From assembly GCA_005503215.1 (NCBI GenBank), contig SCNS01000009.1, positions 1 to 64,000 on the forward strand: a DNA stretch of 64,000 bases, in the 5' to 3' direction. Below the pieces are notes generated by a model. The model ran no database searches. It saw only the letters and a list, made by a program, of their open reading frames with translations, and was not told where the DNA came from. The translations under genes and the position numbers were made by a program. Of this stretch, positions 35,646 to 44,434 are shown one piece after another (positions within the stretch are counted from its first letter, which is position 1; each line of letters begins with the position of its first letter). Origin of the DNA: Sphingomonadaceae bacterium 3R27C6 (lineage in GTDB: Bacteria > Pseudomonadota > Alphaproteobacteria > Sphingomonadales > Sphingomonadaceae).

Positions 35646-36689
35646 TTATCGTATCAGTCTGGAGAGCGATTGTGCGGTGAAATCCACCATGGGAACGATG
35701 CGGGCATAGTTCAAGCGCGTGGGACCAATAACCCCGACCACCCCGACCACGCGCCCGTCCGATCCGCGATAGGGCGCCGCTATCACGGACGAGCCCGAAA
35801 GCGAGAATAATTTATTCTCCGACCCGATGAAAATCCGGGTGGCGCTGCCCTCGCGCGCGCTGTCGAGCAGCTGCGCGATGTCCTGCTTGGTTTCGAGCTC
35901 GTCGAGCAATTGGCGCACGCGGTCGAGGTCGCCGACCGCGCTCTCGTCGAGCAGATTCGCCTGGCCGCGCACGATCAGCACCGGGCGGTCGGCGCCGTCG
36001 GACGACCAGATGGCGAGCCCGCGGCTGACCAGATCCTGCGCCGCGCGGTCGATCGCGATGCGCTCGGCCTCGATCTCGCGGCGCACGCGCGCCATCGCCT
36101 CGGTGAGCGTGAGCCCGCTGAGCATCGACGAGATATAATTGCCCGCCTCGACGAGTGCCGAAGGGTTGAGTCCCGGGGGAATATCGATGACGCGATTCTC
36201 GACCGCGCCGTCGCCCGCGACGAGCACGACGAGCGACTGGTTCGCCGACAGCGGTACGAAGGCGAGCTGTTTGAGTACGCGTTCGTGCTTGGGCACAAGC
36301 ACGAGCCCCGCGCATGCCGACAGCCCGGACAGCGCCGAGGTCGCCTGCGCGAGCGCGCTTTCGATCGGGCCGGCGTCGGAGAGGCTCGCCTCGATCTGCG
36401 CGCGATCCTCGGCGCTGGGTTCGGCGACCTGCATCATCCCGTCGACGAAGAGGCGGAGTCCCTGTTCGGTGGGGAGGCGCCCGGCGCTGGTATGCGGGCT
36501 CGCGAGCAGGCCGAACTCCTCGAGATCCTGCATCACGTTGCGGATCGACGCGGGCGACAGGTTGAGCGCCGCGAGCTTCGACAGCGTGCGCGAGCCGACC
36601 GGCTGGCCGGTTTCCAGATAGGCGTCGACGACCAGCCGGAACACGTCGCGGGCGCGCGTGGTGAGTTCGGTGATCGGCGGGGTGGTCAT
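35646..36689 (-). CDS. hrcA: heat-inducible transcriptional repressor HrcA
   Basis: Represses heat-shock genes by binding CIRCE; 347 residues. The N-terminal winged helix (RDVFRLVVDAYLETGQPVGS, then SPASIRNVMQDLEEFGLL) and the GAF-like HrcA domain with GSENKLFSLSGSSVIAAPY near the end are clear. I found no CIRCE inverted repeat within about 100 bases upstream. In many alphaproteobacteria hrcA is divergent from rph; here two extra genes lie between. Confidence 0.95.
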   Translation of the reverse strand: MTTPPITELTTRARDVFRLVVDAYLETGQPVGSRTLSKLAALNLSPASIRNVMQDLEEFGLLASPHTSAGRLPTEQGLRLFVDGMMQVAEPSAEDRAQIEASLSDAGPIESALAQATSALSGLSACAGLVLVPKHERVLKQLAFVPLSANQSLVVLVAGDGAVENRVIDIPPGLNPSALVEAGNYISSMLSGLTLTEAMARVRREIEAERIAIDRAAQDLVSRGLAIWSSDGADRPVLIVRGQANLLDESAVGDLDRVRQLLDELETKQDIAQLLDSAREGSATRIFIGSENKLFSLSGSSVIAAPYRGSDGRVVGVVGVIGPTRLNYARIVPMVDFTAQSLSRLIR

Positions 36690-36808
36690 ACAGGGGATTT
36701 AGGGATGGGGAGGGGAAGGGGCAAGCGCGGTGCTTCGCGGTCCATCCAAGAAAAGGAGGTGCAATTGGCGGGCCTTCTGCATAGCCTCCCGCCCCGGGGG
36801 AGAAAGCC

Positions 36809-37609
36809 ATGACAACACATCCGCTTACCCAGGACGACCCGCTCGACGATTTCGAGCACCGCGACATCGTCCTGCTCGGCCGCACGCACCGCGTCTACAC
36901 GATGGGCCGCGGCCCTGCCGTCATCGTGATGACCGAAATGCCCGGCATCAGCCCGCACGTCACGCGCTTCGCCCGCTGGGTCCGCGATGCTGGCTTCACC
37001 GTCTATATGCCGCATATCTTTGGCAAGGACGGCGCGGTGCCGCGGGCGCCTCGCATGTTGTTCACCATGATCGGCGGGTGCATCAGCCGCCAGTTCCGGG
37101 CGTTCCAGGCGAACGAAAGCTCGCCGGCGACGCAGTGGCTCCGCGAGCTCGCGGCACAGGCGCACAAGGAATGCGGCGGCAAGGGCGTCGGCGCGATCGG
37201 CATGTGCTTCACCGGCAATTTCGCGCTGTCGATGATGCTCGAACCCGCTGTGCTCGCGCCGGTCCTCGCGCAGCCGTCGCTGCCGCTCAACGACGCGGCG
37301 GGCATGCACATTGCGCCGGGCGAACTCGCGGCGGTGAAGGCGCGGATGGAGGCCGAGGACCTCACCGTGCTCGCCTACCGCTTCGAGGGCGACAAATATT
37401 GCAAGGCGGCGCGCTTTGCCGCCTATGAGGACGCGCTTGGGGACCGCTTTATCGGCAAGGTGTTGCCCGACAGCGCCGCCAATCCCGACAGTCCGATGAA
37501 GAACCCGCACAGCGTTGTCACCATCCATCTGATCGATGAGGCGGGCCAACCGACGGTGCAGGCGCGTGACGAAATCCTCGATTTCTTTCGTATGCGGTTG
37601 AGCGCCTGA
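36809..37609 (+). CDS. dienelactone hydrolase family protein
   Basis: An alpha/beta hydrolase of 266 residues. The nucleophile is Cys133 in GMCFTGN, in place of the Ser of ordinary esterases, which fits the dienelactone hydrolase family; Glu43 in MTEMPG matches the acidic residue that activates that Cys. A late His (VTIHLI) is likely the triad His. Substrate unknown; such enzymes open lactone rings in aromatic breakdown but many have other roles. The ribosome-binding site GGGGGAGA is close to ATG 36809. It is tail to tail with the orphan gene at 37612. Confidence 0.85.
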   Translation: MTTHPLTQDDPLDDFEHRDIVLLGRTHRVYTMGRGPAVIVMTEMPGISPHVTRFARWVRDAGFTVYMPHIFGKDGAVPRAPRMLFTMIGGCISRQFRAFQANESSPATQWLRELAAQAHKECGGKGVGAIGMCFTGNFALSMMLEPAVLAPVLAQPSLPLNDAAGMHIAPGELAAVKARMEAEDLTVLAYRFEGDKYCKAARFAAYEDALGDRFIGKVLPDSAANPDSPMKNPHSVVTIHLIDEAGQPTVQARDEILDFFRMRLSA

Positions 37610-37611
37610 TG

Positions 37612-38292
37612 TCAGGGCACTCGGTAGAGCCGTTTGGCGACGGCGGGGCGAAGATCATATTGCGCCGGCAGTGAAGGTGCGAATGATGCCACTGCATCGT
37701 CCAGTATCGCGACATTCGCTATCTCGTTCGCAGTGCAGTAGGCATCGCCGTATGCGCGTATCTTTTCACCATAGATCCGGAGATTTGCGATGATCGGGCC
37801 GGGCCTGACGATTGACAGGGTCCGATCGGAGAATGAATTCGTGTAGGGTTCGCATCCTGTCGCGAGCGCATAATCAAAATCCTTCGGCTCGTGCCAGTCG
37901 ATCTGCCAGCGCAGCTTGTTCAGGGCCTCCTGCAGCCGATCCATGTCGGATTCCCCCAGCGCCAGTTCGATGCTCGCGACGACAGGTTCGTCCCGCTGCT
38001 GCTGATCGTCATTTTGCGGTTCGAACCCGATGGCACGGACGCATCCATGATGATCCGGCATTTGGGCATACCAACTGATCTTCGTCTTGCCGCTCCGTTC
38101 GATGGCAATTTCTCGTCCCAAGGGACAGTCGCCGAGCAAGGCGAGTTGTTCATGCTCGATGTCGCGCTGATAGTAGATCGTCTCGAAATCATCGAAGCGG
38201 CTCGCCGTGCGACCGCCGGTGCTGCTTCCCAAGGCAACCCCGATCGCGATGAGAGTTGCCGTGACAATCGCTATAACTGGGCCGCTTCGCAT
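37612..38292 (-). CDS. exported or membrane-anchored protein of unknown function
   Basis: I do not recognise a family. The 226-residue protein starts with a hydrophobic segment (MRSGPVIAIVTATLIAIGVA), a signal peptide or anchor, so the rest is probably periplasmic. It has several cysteines (in LGDCPLGR, HHGCVRA, ATGCEPY and YCTANE) that could form disulfides, and a mix of charged beta/alpha stretches. ATG 38292 is chosen because the hydrophobic start follows directly. Base composition is more AT-rich than its neighbours (visible in codon third positions), and it separates hrcA from rph, so it may be an acquired gene. No function is proposed. Confidence 0.65.
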   Translation of the reverse strand: MRSGPVIAIVTATLIAIGVALGSSTGGRTASRFDDFETIYYQRDIEHEQLALLGDCPLGREIAIERSGKTKISWYAQMPDHHGCVRAIGFEPQNDDQQQRDEPVVASIELALGESDMDRLQEALNKLRWQIDWHEPKDFDYALATGCEPYTNSFSDRTLSIVRPGPIIANLRIYGEKIRAYGDAYCTANEIANVAILDDAVASFAPSLPAQYDLRPAVAKRLYRVP

Positions 38293-38396
38293 GGGGCAAA
38301 GCTTAGGAAGCTGGACGAAAATTGACACGTCCTTTTTCTGGCCAATCGCGCCGCACGCCGCTAAGCGCCCCCGCACACATTTACAGGAGAATCCCC

Positions 38397-39113
38397 ATGC
38401 GCCCTTCCGGCCGCGCGCCCGACCAGATGCGTCCCATCGTCGTCGAAACCGAATTCACCATCCACGCCGAGGGCAGCGTCCTCGTCAGCTTCGGCAACAC
38501 CAAGGTGCTGGTGACCGCCAGCGTCGACGAGAAGGTGCCGTCATGGATGCGCGGCAAGGGTGCGGGCTGGGTCACCGCCGAATATGGCATGCTGCCCCGT
38601 GCGACGCACACGCGCGGCAGCCGCGAAGCGGCGAAGGGCAAGCAATCGGGACGCACGCAGGAAATCCAGCGGCTTATCGGACGCTCCTTGCGCGCCGTCG
38701 TCGATATGAAGAAGCTCGGCGAGCGCCAGATCATCATCGACTGCGACGTCATCCAGGCCGACGGCGGCACGCGCACGGCGTCGATCTCGGGCGCATGGGT
38801 CGCGCTGCGCATCGCGGTCGACAAGCTGCTGGCGGCGAAGACGATCGCCGAGGATCCCATCGAGGACAAGGTCGGCGCGATCTCGTGCGGAATCTACAAG
38901 GGCACGCCGGTGCTCGACCTCGACTATGACGAGGATTCGGTCGCCGAGGCCGACGGCAATTTCGTGCTGACCGCGAAGGGCCAGATCGTCGAAGTGCAGG
39001 CGAGCGCCGAGGGCGCGACCTATGACGAGGAAGGCCTGCTCCGCCTGCTCCGCCTCGCACGCATCGGCTGCGGCGAGATTTTCGCGGCGCAGGACAAGGC
39101 GACGGGTCGCTGA
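38397..39113 (+). CDS. rph: ribonuclease PH
   Basis: Phosphorolytic 3'-exonuclease that trims tRNA 3' ends; 238 residues, the standard length. [14 protein letters not shown] is the family start, [20 protein letters not shown] is the RNA-binding segment, and [19 protein letters not shown] carries the catalytic Asp. ACAGGAGA gives a good ribosome-binding site. The XTP pyrophosphatase gene begins two bases after its stop. Confidence 0.97.
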   Translation: MRPSGRAPDQMRPIVVETEFTIHAEGSVLVSFGNTKVLVTASVDEKVPSWMRGKGAGWVTAEYGMLPRATHTRGSREAAKGKQSGRTQEIQRLIGRSLRAVVDMKKLGERQIIIDCDVIQADGGTRTASISGAWVALRIAVDKLLAAKTIAEDPIEDKVGAISCGIYKGTPVLDLDYDEDSVAEADGNFVLTAKGQIVEVQASAEGATYDEEGLLRLLRLARIGCGEIFAAQDKATGR

Positions 39114-39114
39114 G

Positions 39115-39741
39115 ATGACGCGCAGGCTCGCCCCCGGCAAGCTGGTGATCGCCAGTCACAATGCGGGCAAGGTGCGCGAAATCCGTGCGCTGCTCGAACC
39201 CTTCGGGATCGAACCCGTGTCTGCCGGCGACCTCGGGCTTCCCGAGCCCGAGGAGACGGGGACGAGTTTCCGCGAGAATGCGCTGCTGAAGGCACATGCG
39301 AGCGCGTCCGCGGCCGGGTTGCCGGCGCTCGCCGACGACAGCGGGCTCGAGGTCGCGGCGCTCTGCGGTCGGCCCGGCGTCTACACCGCCGACTGGGCCG
39401 AACGGCAATGGTTCGAGGGCAATCCGGGCCGCGACTGGTATATGGCGATGGGCAAGGTCGAAGGCCTGCTTGCCGAACAGGGGCCGGAGGTCGATCGCAG
39501 CGCGCGCTTCATCTGCACCCTCGCGCTCGCCTGGCCCGACGGCCATGCCGAAGTGTTCGAGGGGCGGGCCGAAGGCAGCCTGACCTGGCCGCCGCGCGGG
39601 AAGCTGGGCTTCGGCTATGATCCGGTCTTCGTTCCGGTTGGTAACACGCTGACTTATGCCGAAATCGATCCGGCGGAAAAGCACGCAATCAGCCACCGCG
39701 CCGATGCCTTTGCCAAGCTGGTCGCCAACGTCTTCGAATAG
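39115..39741 (+). CDS. rdgB: RdgB/HAM1 family non-canonical purine NTP pyrophosphatase
   Basis: Removes XTP and ITP from the nucleotide pool; 208 residues. [19 protein letters not shown] is the nucleotide-binding start, [13 protein letters not shown] and [20 protein letters not shown] follow with the catalytic Asp, and [11 protein letters not shown] the base-recognition segment; [15 protein letters not shown] end is also present ([10 protein letters not shown]). Tightly linked to rph. Confidence 0.96.
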   Translation: MTRRLAPGKLVIASHNAGKVREIRALLEPFGIEPVSAGDLGLPEPEETGTSFRENALLKAHASASAAGLPALADDSGLEVAALCGRPGVYTADWAERQWFEGNPGRDWYMAMGKVEGLLAEQGPEVDRSARFICTLALAWPDGHAEVFEGRAEGSLTWPPRGKLGFGYDPVFVPVGNTLTYAEIDPAEKHAISHRADAFAKLVANVFE

Positions 39742-39749
39742 ATGAAACA

Positions 39750-39790
39750 TTATACCCGGGTGAATTGACTTTTATTTTATCCGGGTATAA
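39750..39790 (+). promoter_or_regulatory. promoter with paired inverted operator-like sites upstream of DUF2239 gene
   Basis: ATTATACCCGG (39750-39760) and its exact inverse CCGGGTATAAT (39780-39790) flank an AT-rich spacer that holds a -35-like TTGACT. The right arm contains TATAAT as the -10, 15 bases after TTGACT. Each arm is itself half of a TATACCCGGGTATA-like palindrome. A repressor dimer binding both arms would cover the promoter. Confidence 0.6.
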
Positions 39791-39799
39791 TGGGCGTGC

Positions 39800-40318
39800 A
39801 TGACTCAGGAACATGAAACCGTCACTGCCTTTCTCGGCGATGCGCAACTCGCCGCAGGAAGCCGCGAAACCGTCACCCGCACGCTCGAAGACCGCTATCC
39901 CGCCGACCTCGGTGCGATCCTTGTCTTCGACGACGCGACCGGGCGGTTGACCGACCTCGATTATTGGGACGCCGCCAAGACCGCACCCGCGCCGCCATCC
40001 GCGGGGCGTCCGCGGCTTGGCGTCAAGGCGCGCGAGGTCACGCTGTTGCCGCGGCACTGGGATTGGCTCGCAGCGCAGCCGGGCGGTGCGTCGGCAACAC
40101 TGCGCCGGCTGGTCGAAACCGCGAGTAAGGGCGCGCCTAGCGCAAAGCAGCGGCGCGACACCGCGTATAACTTCATGTGCCACCTTTGCGGTGACCGCCC
40201 CGGCTATGAGGAGGCGCTTCGTGCGCTTTACCGCGACGACGATGCCGCTTTCGCCGGACTGATCGCCGGCTGGCCCGAGGATATCCGCCGTCATATCGGG
40301 CATCTTTTGGGCCGCTAG
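39800..40318 (+). CDS. DUF2239 family protein
   Basis: A 172-residue cytosolic protein matching DUF2239: TVTAFLGDAQLAAGSRETVTR at the start, FDDATGRLTDLDYWD in the middle, LPRHWDWLAAQPGGASATLRRLVETA, and RDTAYNFMCHLCGDRPGYEEALRALYRDD near the end. No function is known for this family. It starts ten bases after the -10 region described above, so its leader is very short, and it has no clear ribosome-binding site. It separates rdgB from hemW, genes that are normally adjacent to rph-rdgB, so it looks like an insertion with its own control. Confidence 0.85.
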   Translation: MTQEHETVTAFLGDAQLAAGSRETVTRTLEDRYPADLGAILVFDDATGRLTDLDYWDAAKTAPAPPSAGRPRLGVKAREVTLLPRHWDWLAAQPGGASATLRRLVETASKGAPSAKQRRDTAYNFMCHLCGDRPGYEEALRALYRDDDAAFAGLIAGWPEDIRRHIGHLLGR

Positions 40319-40352
40319 CTGACATCTGCGGCGCATCGCCTATATGGCGCGC

Positions 40353-41498
40353 ATGGCCGAACCGCTCGCCCTTTATGTCCATTGGCCGTTTTGCGTGTCG
40401 AAATGCCCCTATTGCGACTTCAACAGCCATGTCCGCGAGAGCGTCGATCAGGCGGTATGGCGCGAGGCGTTGCTCGCCGATTTGCGGCACGAGGCGGGGT
40501 TGCTGCCGGAGCGCACGGTCGGCTCGATCTTCTTTGGCGGCGGCACACCCAGCCTGATGCCGCCCGAAACCGTCGCAGCGGTGATCGCGGCGGCGGAGGG
40601 CGTGTGGGGCCTGACCGGTGACGTCGAGATCACGCTGGAGGCGAATCCCAATTCGGTCGAGGTCGCCAATTTCGCCGACCTCGCCGCGGCGGGGGTCAAT
40701 CGCGTTTCGATAGGGGTGCAGAGCTTCGATTCCGAAGTGCTTGAATTTCTGGGCCGCGCGCACAGCGAGGATGAGGCGCGCCGCGCGATCGCGACGGCGC
40801 AGGAGCATTTCGCGCGGGTCAGCTTCGACCTGATCTATGCGCGGCCCGGCCAGTCGCTCAAGGCATGGCAAGGCGAGCTGGCGCAGGCACTCGCCTTCGG
40901 CACCGATCATCTTTCGCTCTACCAGCTCACGATCGAGCCCGGCACGCGCTTTGCGACATTGGCTGCGAAGGGCGACCTCACCATCCCCGATGGCGACACC
41001 GCCGCCGACCTGTTCGATATGACGCAGGCGATGACGCGCGCCGCGGGCCTGCCCCGCTACGAAGTGTCGAACCACGCCCGCATCGGGCAGGAAAGCCGCC
41101 ACAATCTCGCCTACTGGCGCTACGCCGATTACGCTGGCGTCGGGCCGGGCGCGCACGGGCGGCGGCTCGCACAGGCGACCGAGCGGCACAAGAAACCCGA
41201 AAATTTTATCGCGGCGGTGGAACACAACGGTCATGGGTTGAAGGTCGAAAGCGATCTCCCCGCGCACGAGCGCGCGACCGAGGCTATGCTGATGGGGCTA
41301 CGGTTGACCGAAGGGATCGATCTGGCGCGGATCGAGGCGCGCAGCGGGTTGGTGCGCGAGGCGTTCGTCGATGACAACGCGGTGGCGCGGTTGGCAGGGC
41401 AGGGGTTGATGCGCGCGGACGGCGACCGGCTGGCGGTCACCGACGACGGCATCCTCCTGCTGGACTCGATCCTTTCCGAGGTGGTGAAAACCCACTAG
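40353..41498 (+). CDS. hemW: radical SAM heme chaperone HemW
   Basis: HemN-like radical-SAM protein that binds and inserts heme; about 381 residues. It opens MAEPLALYVHWPFCVSKCPY with the cluster motif C-x3-C-x2-C (CVSKCPYC), followed by GGGTPSL and a complete radical-SAM barrel. It lacks the extra N-terminal motif of true coproporphyrinogen dehydrogenase. An in-frame ATG three codons earlier (40344) is also possible. In many alphaproteobacteria it directly follows rdgB; here DUF2239 intervenes. Confidence 0.92.
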   Translation: MAEPLALYVHWPFCVSKCPYCDFNSHVRESVDQAVWREALLADLRHEAGLLPERTVGSIFFGGGTPSLMPPETVAAVIAAAEGVWGLTGDVEITLEANPNSVEVANFADLAAAGVNRVSIGVQSFDSEVLEFLGRAHSEDEARRAIATAQEHFARVSFDLIYARPGQSLKAWQGELAQALAFGTDHLSLYQLTIEPGTRFATLAAKGDLTIPDGDTAADLFDMTQAMTRAAGLPRYEVSNHARIGQESRHNLAYWRYADYAGVGPGAHGRRLAQATERHKKPENFIAAVEHNGHGLKVESDLPAHERATEAMLMGLRLTEGIDLARIEARSGLVREAFVDDNAVARLAGQGLMRADGDRLAVTDDGILLLDSILSEVVKTH

Positions 41499-41510
41499 CT
41501 TGCTCTCGAC

Positions 41511-41592
41511 CCGTTCGTGTCGAGCGAAGTCGAGGCACCCCTCGACCTTGCGTGACCCCGATGGGCATCTCGACTTCGCTCGATGCGAACGG
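41511..41592. repeat. 82-bp palindromic intergenic repeat, copy 2
   Basis: Starts CCGTTCGTGTCGAGCGAAGT and ends with its near-complement. Its reverse complement matches the 82-bp element at 27025-27106, including matching mismatches in the arms, so the two copies are the same family in opposite orientation. It fills the hemW-xerC gap. Confidence 0.85.
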
Positions 41593-41607
41593 GAATGGGG
41601 ACATGGT

Positions 41608-42498
41608 TTGGCGCAAGATTTGATCCGCGACTGGGATGCCCATCTGGCGCACGAAAAGCGCCGGTCGGAACATACGCGCCGCGCCTATATCGCGACCGCC
41701 GAGCGCTTTTGCGTCTTCCTGTCGCGGCATCGCGGCGGTGCGGTCGATGCACATATGCTGAAGGCGCTGACCCCGAACGACCTCCGCGCCTATCTCGCCG
41801 ACCGCCGCGCCGAGGGACTCGGCAATGCGTCGGCGGCGCGCGAGCTTTCGGCGCTGCGCGGGTTCCTGCGTTTCGTCGGCGGATCGGGCGCGAGCGTGCC
41901 GCAGATGCGCGGTCCGCGCGTCAAGAAGGGCTTGCCGCGCCCCGTCGCGCCCGCCGAAGCGCTCGCGCTGGCGCAGGATGTCGAGGACAATGCGCGCGAG
42001 GGTTGGGTCGGCGCGCGCGATTTTGCGCTGCTGTTGCTGCTCTATGGCGCGGGGCTGCGCATCGGCGAGGCGCTGTCGCTGACCGGCGCGGTGTTGCCGC
42101 TCGGCGAGACGCTGCGCGTGACGGGCAAGCGCAGCAAGACGCGCATCGTCCCGATCTTGCCGGCGGTCGCGACCGCCGTTTCGCGCTATGTCGAAGCTTG
42201 CCCCTGGCCGATCGCTAAGGATGCGCCGATTTTCCTCGGCGCGCGCGGCGGACCGCTCCAGCCGGGCGTTGTCCGCGCGAGCGTGCGGTCGGCGCGGCGC
42301 GCGCTGGGCCTTCCCGAACGCACGACGCCGCACGCGCTGCGCCACAGTTTCGCGACGCATCTGCTCGCGGGCGGTGCCGATCTGCGCAGCCTGCAGGAGC
42401 TGCTCGGCCACGCGAGCCTTGCGTCGACGCAGGTCTATACCGCGGTCGATGCCGCGCATTTGCTCGACATTTATCGGAATTCGCACCCCAGAGCTTAG
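41608..42498 (+). CDS. xerC: tyrosine recombinase XerC
   Basis: Site-specific recombinase that resolves chromosome dimers at dif with XerD; 296 residues. The catalytic set is complete: Arg151 (GAGLRIGEAL), Lys174, His242-x2-Arg245 (HALRHSFATHLL), His268 and nucleophile Tyr277 (STQVYTAV). The N-terminal SAM-like domain starts LIRDWDAHLAHEKRRSEHT. I chose TTG 41608, which has GGGG seven bases upstream; an upstream ATG would read through the repeat. It is chromosomal XerC, not a mobile integrase, judged by length and the absence of an arm-binding domain. Confidence 0.9.
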   Translation: MAQDLIRDWDAHLAHEKRRSEHTRRAYIATAERFCVFLSRHRGGAVDAHMLKALTPNDLRAYLADRRAEGLGNASAARELSALRGFLRFVGGSGASVPQMRGPRVKKGLPRPVAPAEALALAQDVEDNAREGWVGARDFALLLLLYGAGLRIGEALSLTGAVLPLGETLRVTGKRSKTRIVPILPAVATAVSRYVEACPWPIAKDAPIFLGARGGPLQPGVVRASVRSARRALGLPERTTPHALRHSFATHLLAGGADLRSLQELLGHASLASTQVYTAVDAAHLLDIYRNSHPRA

Positions 42499-43100
42499 TC
42501 GGCCTGCTTCGGCTTCCAGGTGATGACGCGGTAGATATAGACGACGACAAGCGAACCGATCGCGATCAGCGCCACCGGCCCGACGAAGGCGTCGAGGTTC
42601 GCGAACTTCCCGCCGAACCAGTTGCCCGCGCCCGCGAGCGCTGCGATCCAGATCGTCGATCCGGCCGCGGTCCAGATCAGGAATTTCGCCTGGTTCATCT
42701 TCACCATGCCCGCGGGCAGCGACACCATCGTCCGCGCAACGGGCATGAAGCGCGCAATAAAGACGATCGCGGGGCCATATTTCAGGAAGAAATTGTGCAT
42801 CCGCTCGACCTCGCCCCAGTCGAGTGTCAGCCAGCGGCCGTGACGGTCGATAAAGGGCTTGAGCCGTTCGTAGCCGATCCAACGCCCGACGCCGTACCAG
42901 ATCCAGTTGCCCGCGGTCGTGCCCGCGACCGCGACCGCAACAAGCGTCCAGAAATTGAAATGCCCCTTGGAAACGGCAATGCCGCCGAGCCCCATGATGA
43001 CTTCGGAGGGGATCGGCGGAAAGACGTTCTCGAGGAACATGAGGATGAAAATCCCCGCATAGCCCCAGCTCTGGATCAGGTTCAGGATGAAGTCGGTCAT
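42495..43100 (-). CDS. DedA family membrane protein
   Basis: A 201-residue inner-membrane protein of the DedA/SNARE-associated family. Recognised from FLENVFPPIPSEVIMGLGG and from RFMPVARTMVSLPAGMVKMN. DedA proteins help flip polyprenyl-phosphate or phospholipid carriers and support membrane homeostasis. About five hydrophobic segments. Its stop overlaps that of xerC by four bases, tail to tail. Confidence 0.93.
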   Translation of the reverse strand: MTDFILNLIQSWGYAGIFILMFLENVFPPIPSEVIMGLGGIAVSKGHFNFWTLVAVAVAGTTAGNWIWYGVGRWIGYERLKPFIDRHGRWLTLDWGEVERMHNFFLKYGPAIVFIARFMPVARTMVSLPAGMVKMNQAKFLIWTAAGSTIWIAALAGAGNWFGGKFANLDAFVGPVALIAIGSLVVVYIYRVITWKPKQAD

Positions 43101-43122
43101 GGGGAGGGAACGCGCGGGGGCG

Positions 43123-44073
43123 TCAGCCGATCCGCCGCTCGATCGCGTCCCAGATCAATCCTGCCGTATCGCTATTGTTGAAACGGTCGATCGCGACGAT
43201 CCCGGTGGGCGAGGTGACGTTGATTTCGGTGAGCCATTCGCCGCCGATCACGTCGATGCCGACGAAGACGAGGCCGCGTTCGCGCAGTGCAGGCCCGAGC
43301 ACGTCGCAAATTTCCTGCTCGCGCGGGGTCAGTTCGGTCGCCTCGGCAAAACCGCCGACCGCTAGGTTCGAGCGGAATTCGCCTTCGCCGGGCTTGCGGT
43401 TGATCGCGCCCGCGACCTCGCCATCGACGAGCACGATGCGCTTGTCGCCCTTCGATACGCTCGGCAGGAATTGCTGGACCATGAAAGGTTCGGGCCAGAC
43501 CTGTCCGAACAGCTCGACGAGCGCGCCCAAATTGCTTCCGTCGGCGTCGATGCGGAACACCGCCTTGCCGCCGTTGCCGTGGAGCGGCTTGATCACCACC
43601 GCGCCATGGCGCGCCTGGAAATCCTTCACCGCGTCGAGGCTGCGCGTGACCATCGTCGGCGGCATGAATTCGGGGAAGTCGAGCACGAACACTTTTTCCG
43701 GCGCATTGCGGACCGAGACGGGGTCGTTCACGACGAGCGTCTCGTTCGCGATGCGTTCGAGCAGCCAGGTGCCGGTGAGGTAACCGAGGTCGAAGGGCGG
43801 GTCCTGCCGCATCAGCACGACGTCGACGTCGCGGCCGAGGTCGAGCAGAACTTCGTCGCCGAACTTGTAATGCGCGCCGGCTTCGCGCTGCGCCTCGAGG
43901 ATGCGGTGCGCTTTCGTCGTCAGCCGTCCGGCCTCCCATGTCAGGCCGCGTACATCGTAATGATAGAGCTCGTAGCCGCGTTCGAGCGCCTTCAGGATCA
44001 GTGCGAAACTGCTGTCGCCCCCGATGTTGATATTGTCCATCGGGTCCATTTGTACCGCGGCGCGCAGGGTCAT
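43123..44073 (-). CDS. gshB: glutathione synthase
   Basis: ATP-grasp enzyme joining gamma-glutamylcysteine and glycine; 316 residues. The N-terminal domain (AVQMDPMDNINIGGDSSFAL) and the ATP-grasp core (GAVVIKPLHGNGGKAVFRID, then the metal-binding end LTEINVTSPTG) are intact. ATG 44073 has AGGAAG upstream. It belongs to the minus-strand group rsmI-yraN-gshB. Confidence 0.96.
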   Translation of the reverse strand: MTLRAAVQMDPMDNINIGGDSSFALILKALERGYELYHYDVRGLTWEAGRLTTKAHRILEAQREAGAHYKFGDEVLLDLGRDVDVVLMRQDPPFDLGYLTGTWLLERIANETLVVNDPVSVRNAPEKVFVLDFPEFMPPTMVTRSLDAVKDFQARHGAVVIKPLHGNGGKAVFRIDADGSNLGALVELFGQVWPEPFMVQQFLPSVSKGDKRIVLVDGEVAGAINRKPGEGEFRSNLAVGGFAEATELTPREQEICDVLGPALRERGLVFVGIDVIGGEWLTEINVTSPTGIVAIDRFNNSDTAGLIWDAIERRIG

Positions 44074-44083
44074 TATTTCTTCC

Positions 44084-44434
44084 TCAAGGTTGCCAGACGT
44101 GGACCAGATGGCGTGGCAGGCGCCTTGGCGCAAGGAGCATCACATCGATCCTGATGTCGTCGCGTGGGCCAGCGAAGCGCGGGCGCAGCATTTCGGCGGC
44201 GGCGGCGACGCGGCGCAGGCGATATTGGTCGATCGCAAGGTCGAGGTCGGCGGCGCGGTCGCGCCATTTGACCTCGATAAAGGCGATAGTGCGCCCGCGC
44301 CGCGCGACAAGGTCGACCTCGCCGACGGGAACGCGCAGCCGCTCGCCGATGATGCGCCAGCCGTGGAGGCGGAGCCACCAGGCGGCGCGGCGCTCGGCCC
44401 GGCGCCCGCGTGCTTCGGCGGCGGCGCGGTTCAT
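44084..44434 (-). CDS. yraN: YraN family (UPF0102) endonuclease-like protein
   Basis: A 116-residue protein with a restriction-endonuclease-like fold. The family pattern is clear: a basic start (RGRRAERRAAWWLRLHG), then GEVDLVARRGRTIAFIEVKWR with the Asp...Glu-x-Lys catalytic residues, and YLRRVAAAAEMLR-like helices. Its role is not settled. Its ATG overlaps the rsmI stop by four bases. Linked with rsmI in most proteobacteria. Confidence 0.93.
   Translation of the reverse strand: MNRAAAEARGRRAERRAAWWLRLHGWRIIGERLRVPVGEVDLVARRGRTIAFIEVKWRDRAADLDLAIDQYRLRRVAAAAEMLRPRFAGPRDDIRIDVMLLAPRRLPRHLVHVWQP

Noticed and set aside
36690..36808. CIRCE element for hrcA-grpE
   Set aside because: No TTAGCACTC-N9-GAGTGCTAA or close variant in the region upstream of hrcA.
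41500..41607. N-terminal extension of xerC from the ATG/TTG upstream
   Set aside because: It would translate the palindromic repeat; the TTG at 41608 has a ribosome-binding site and gives the standard XerC length.
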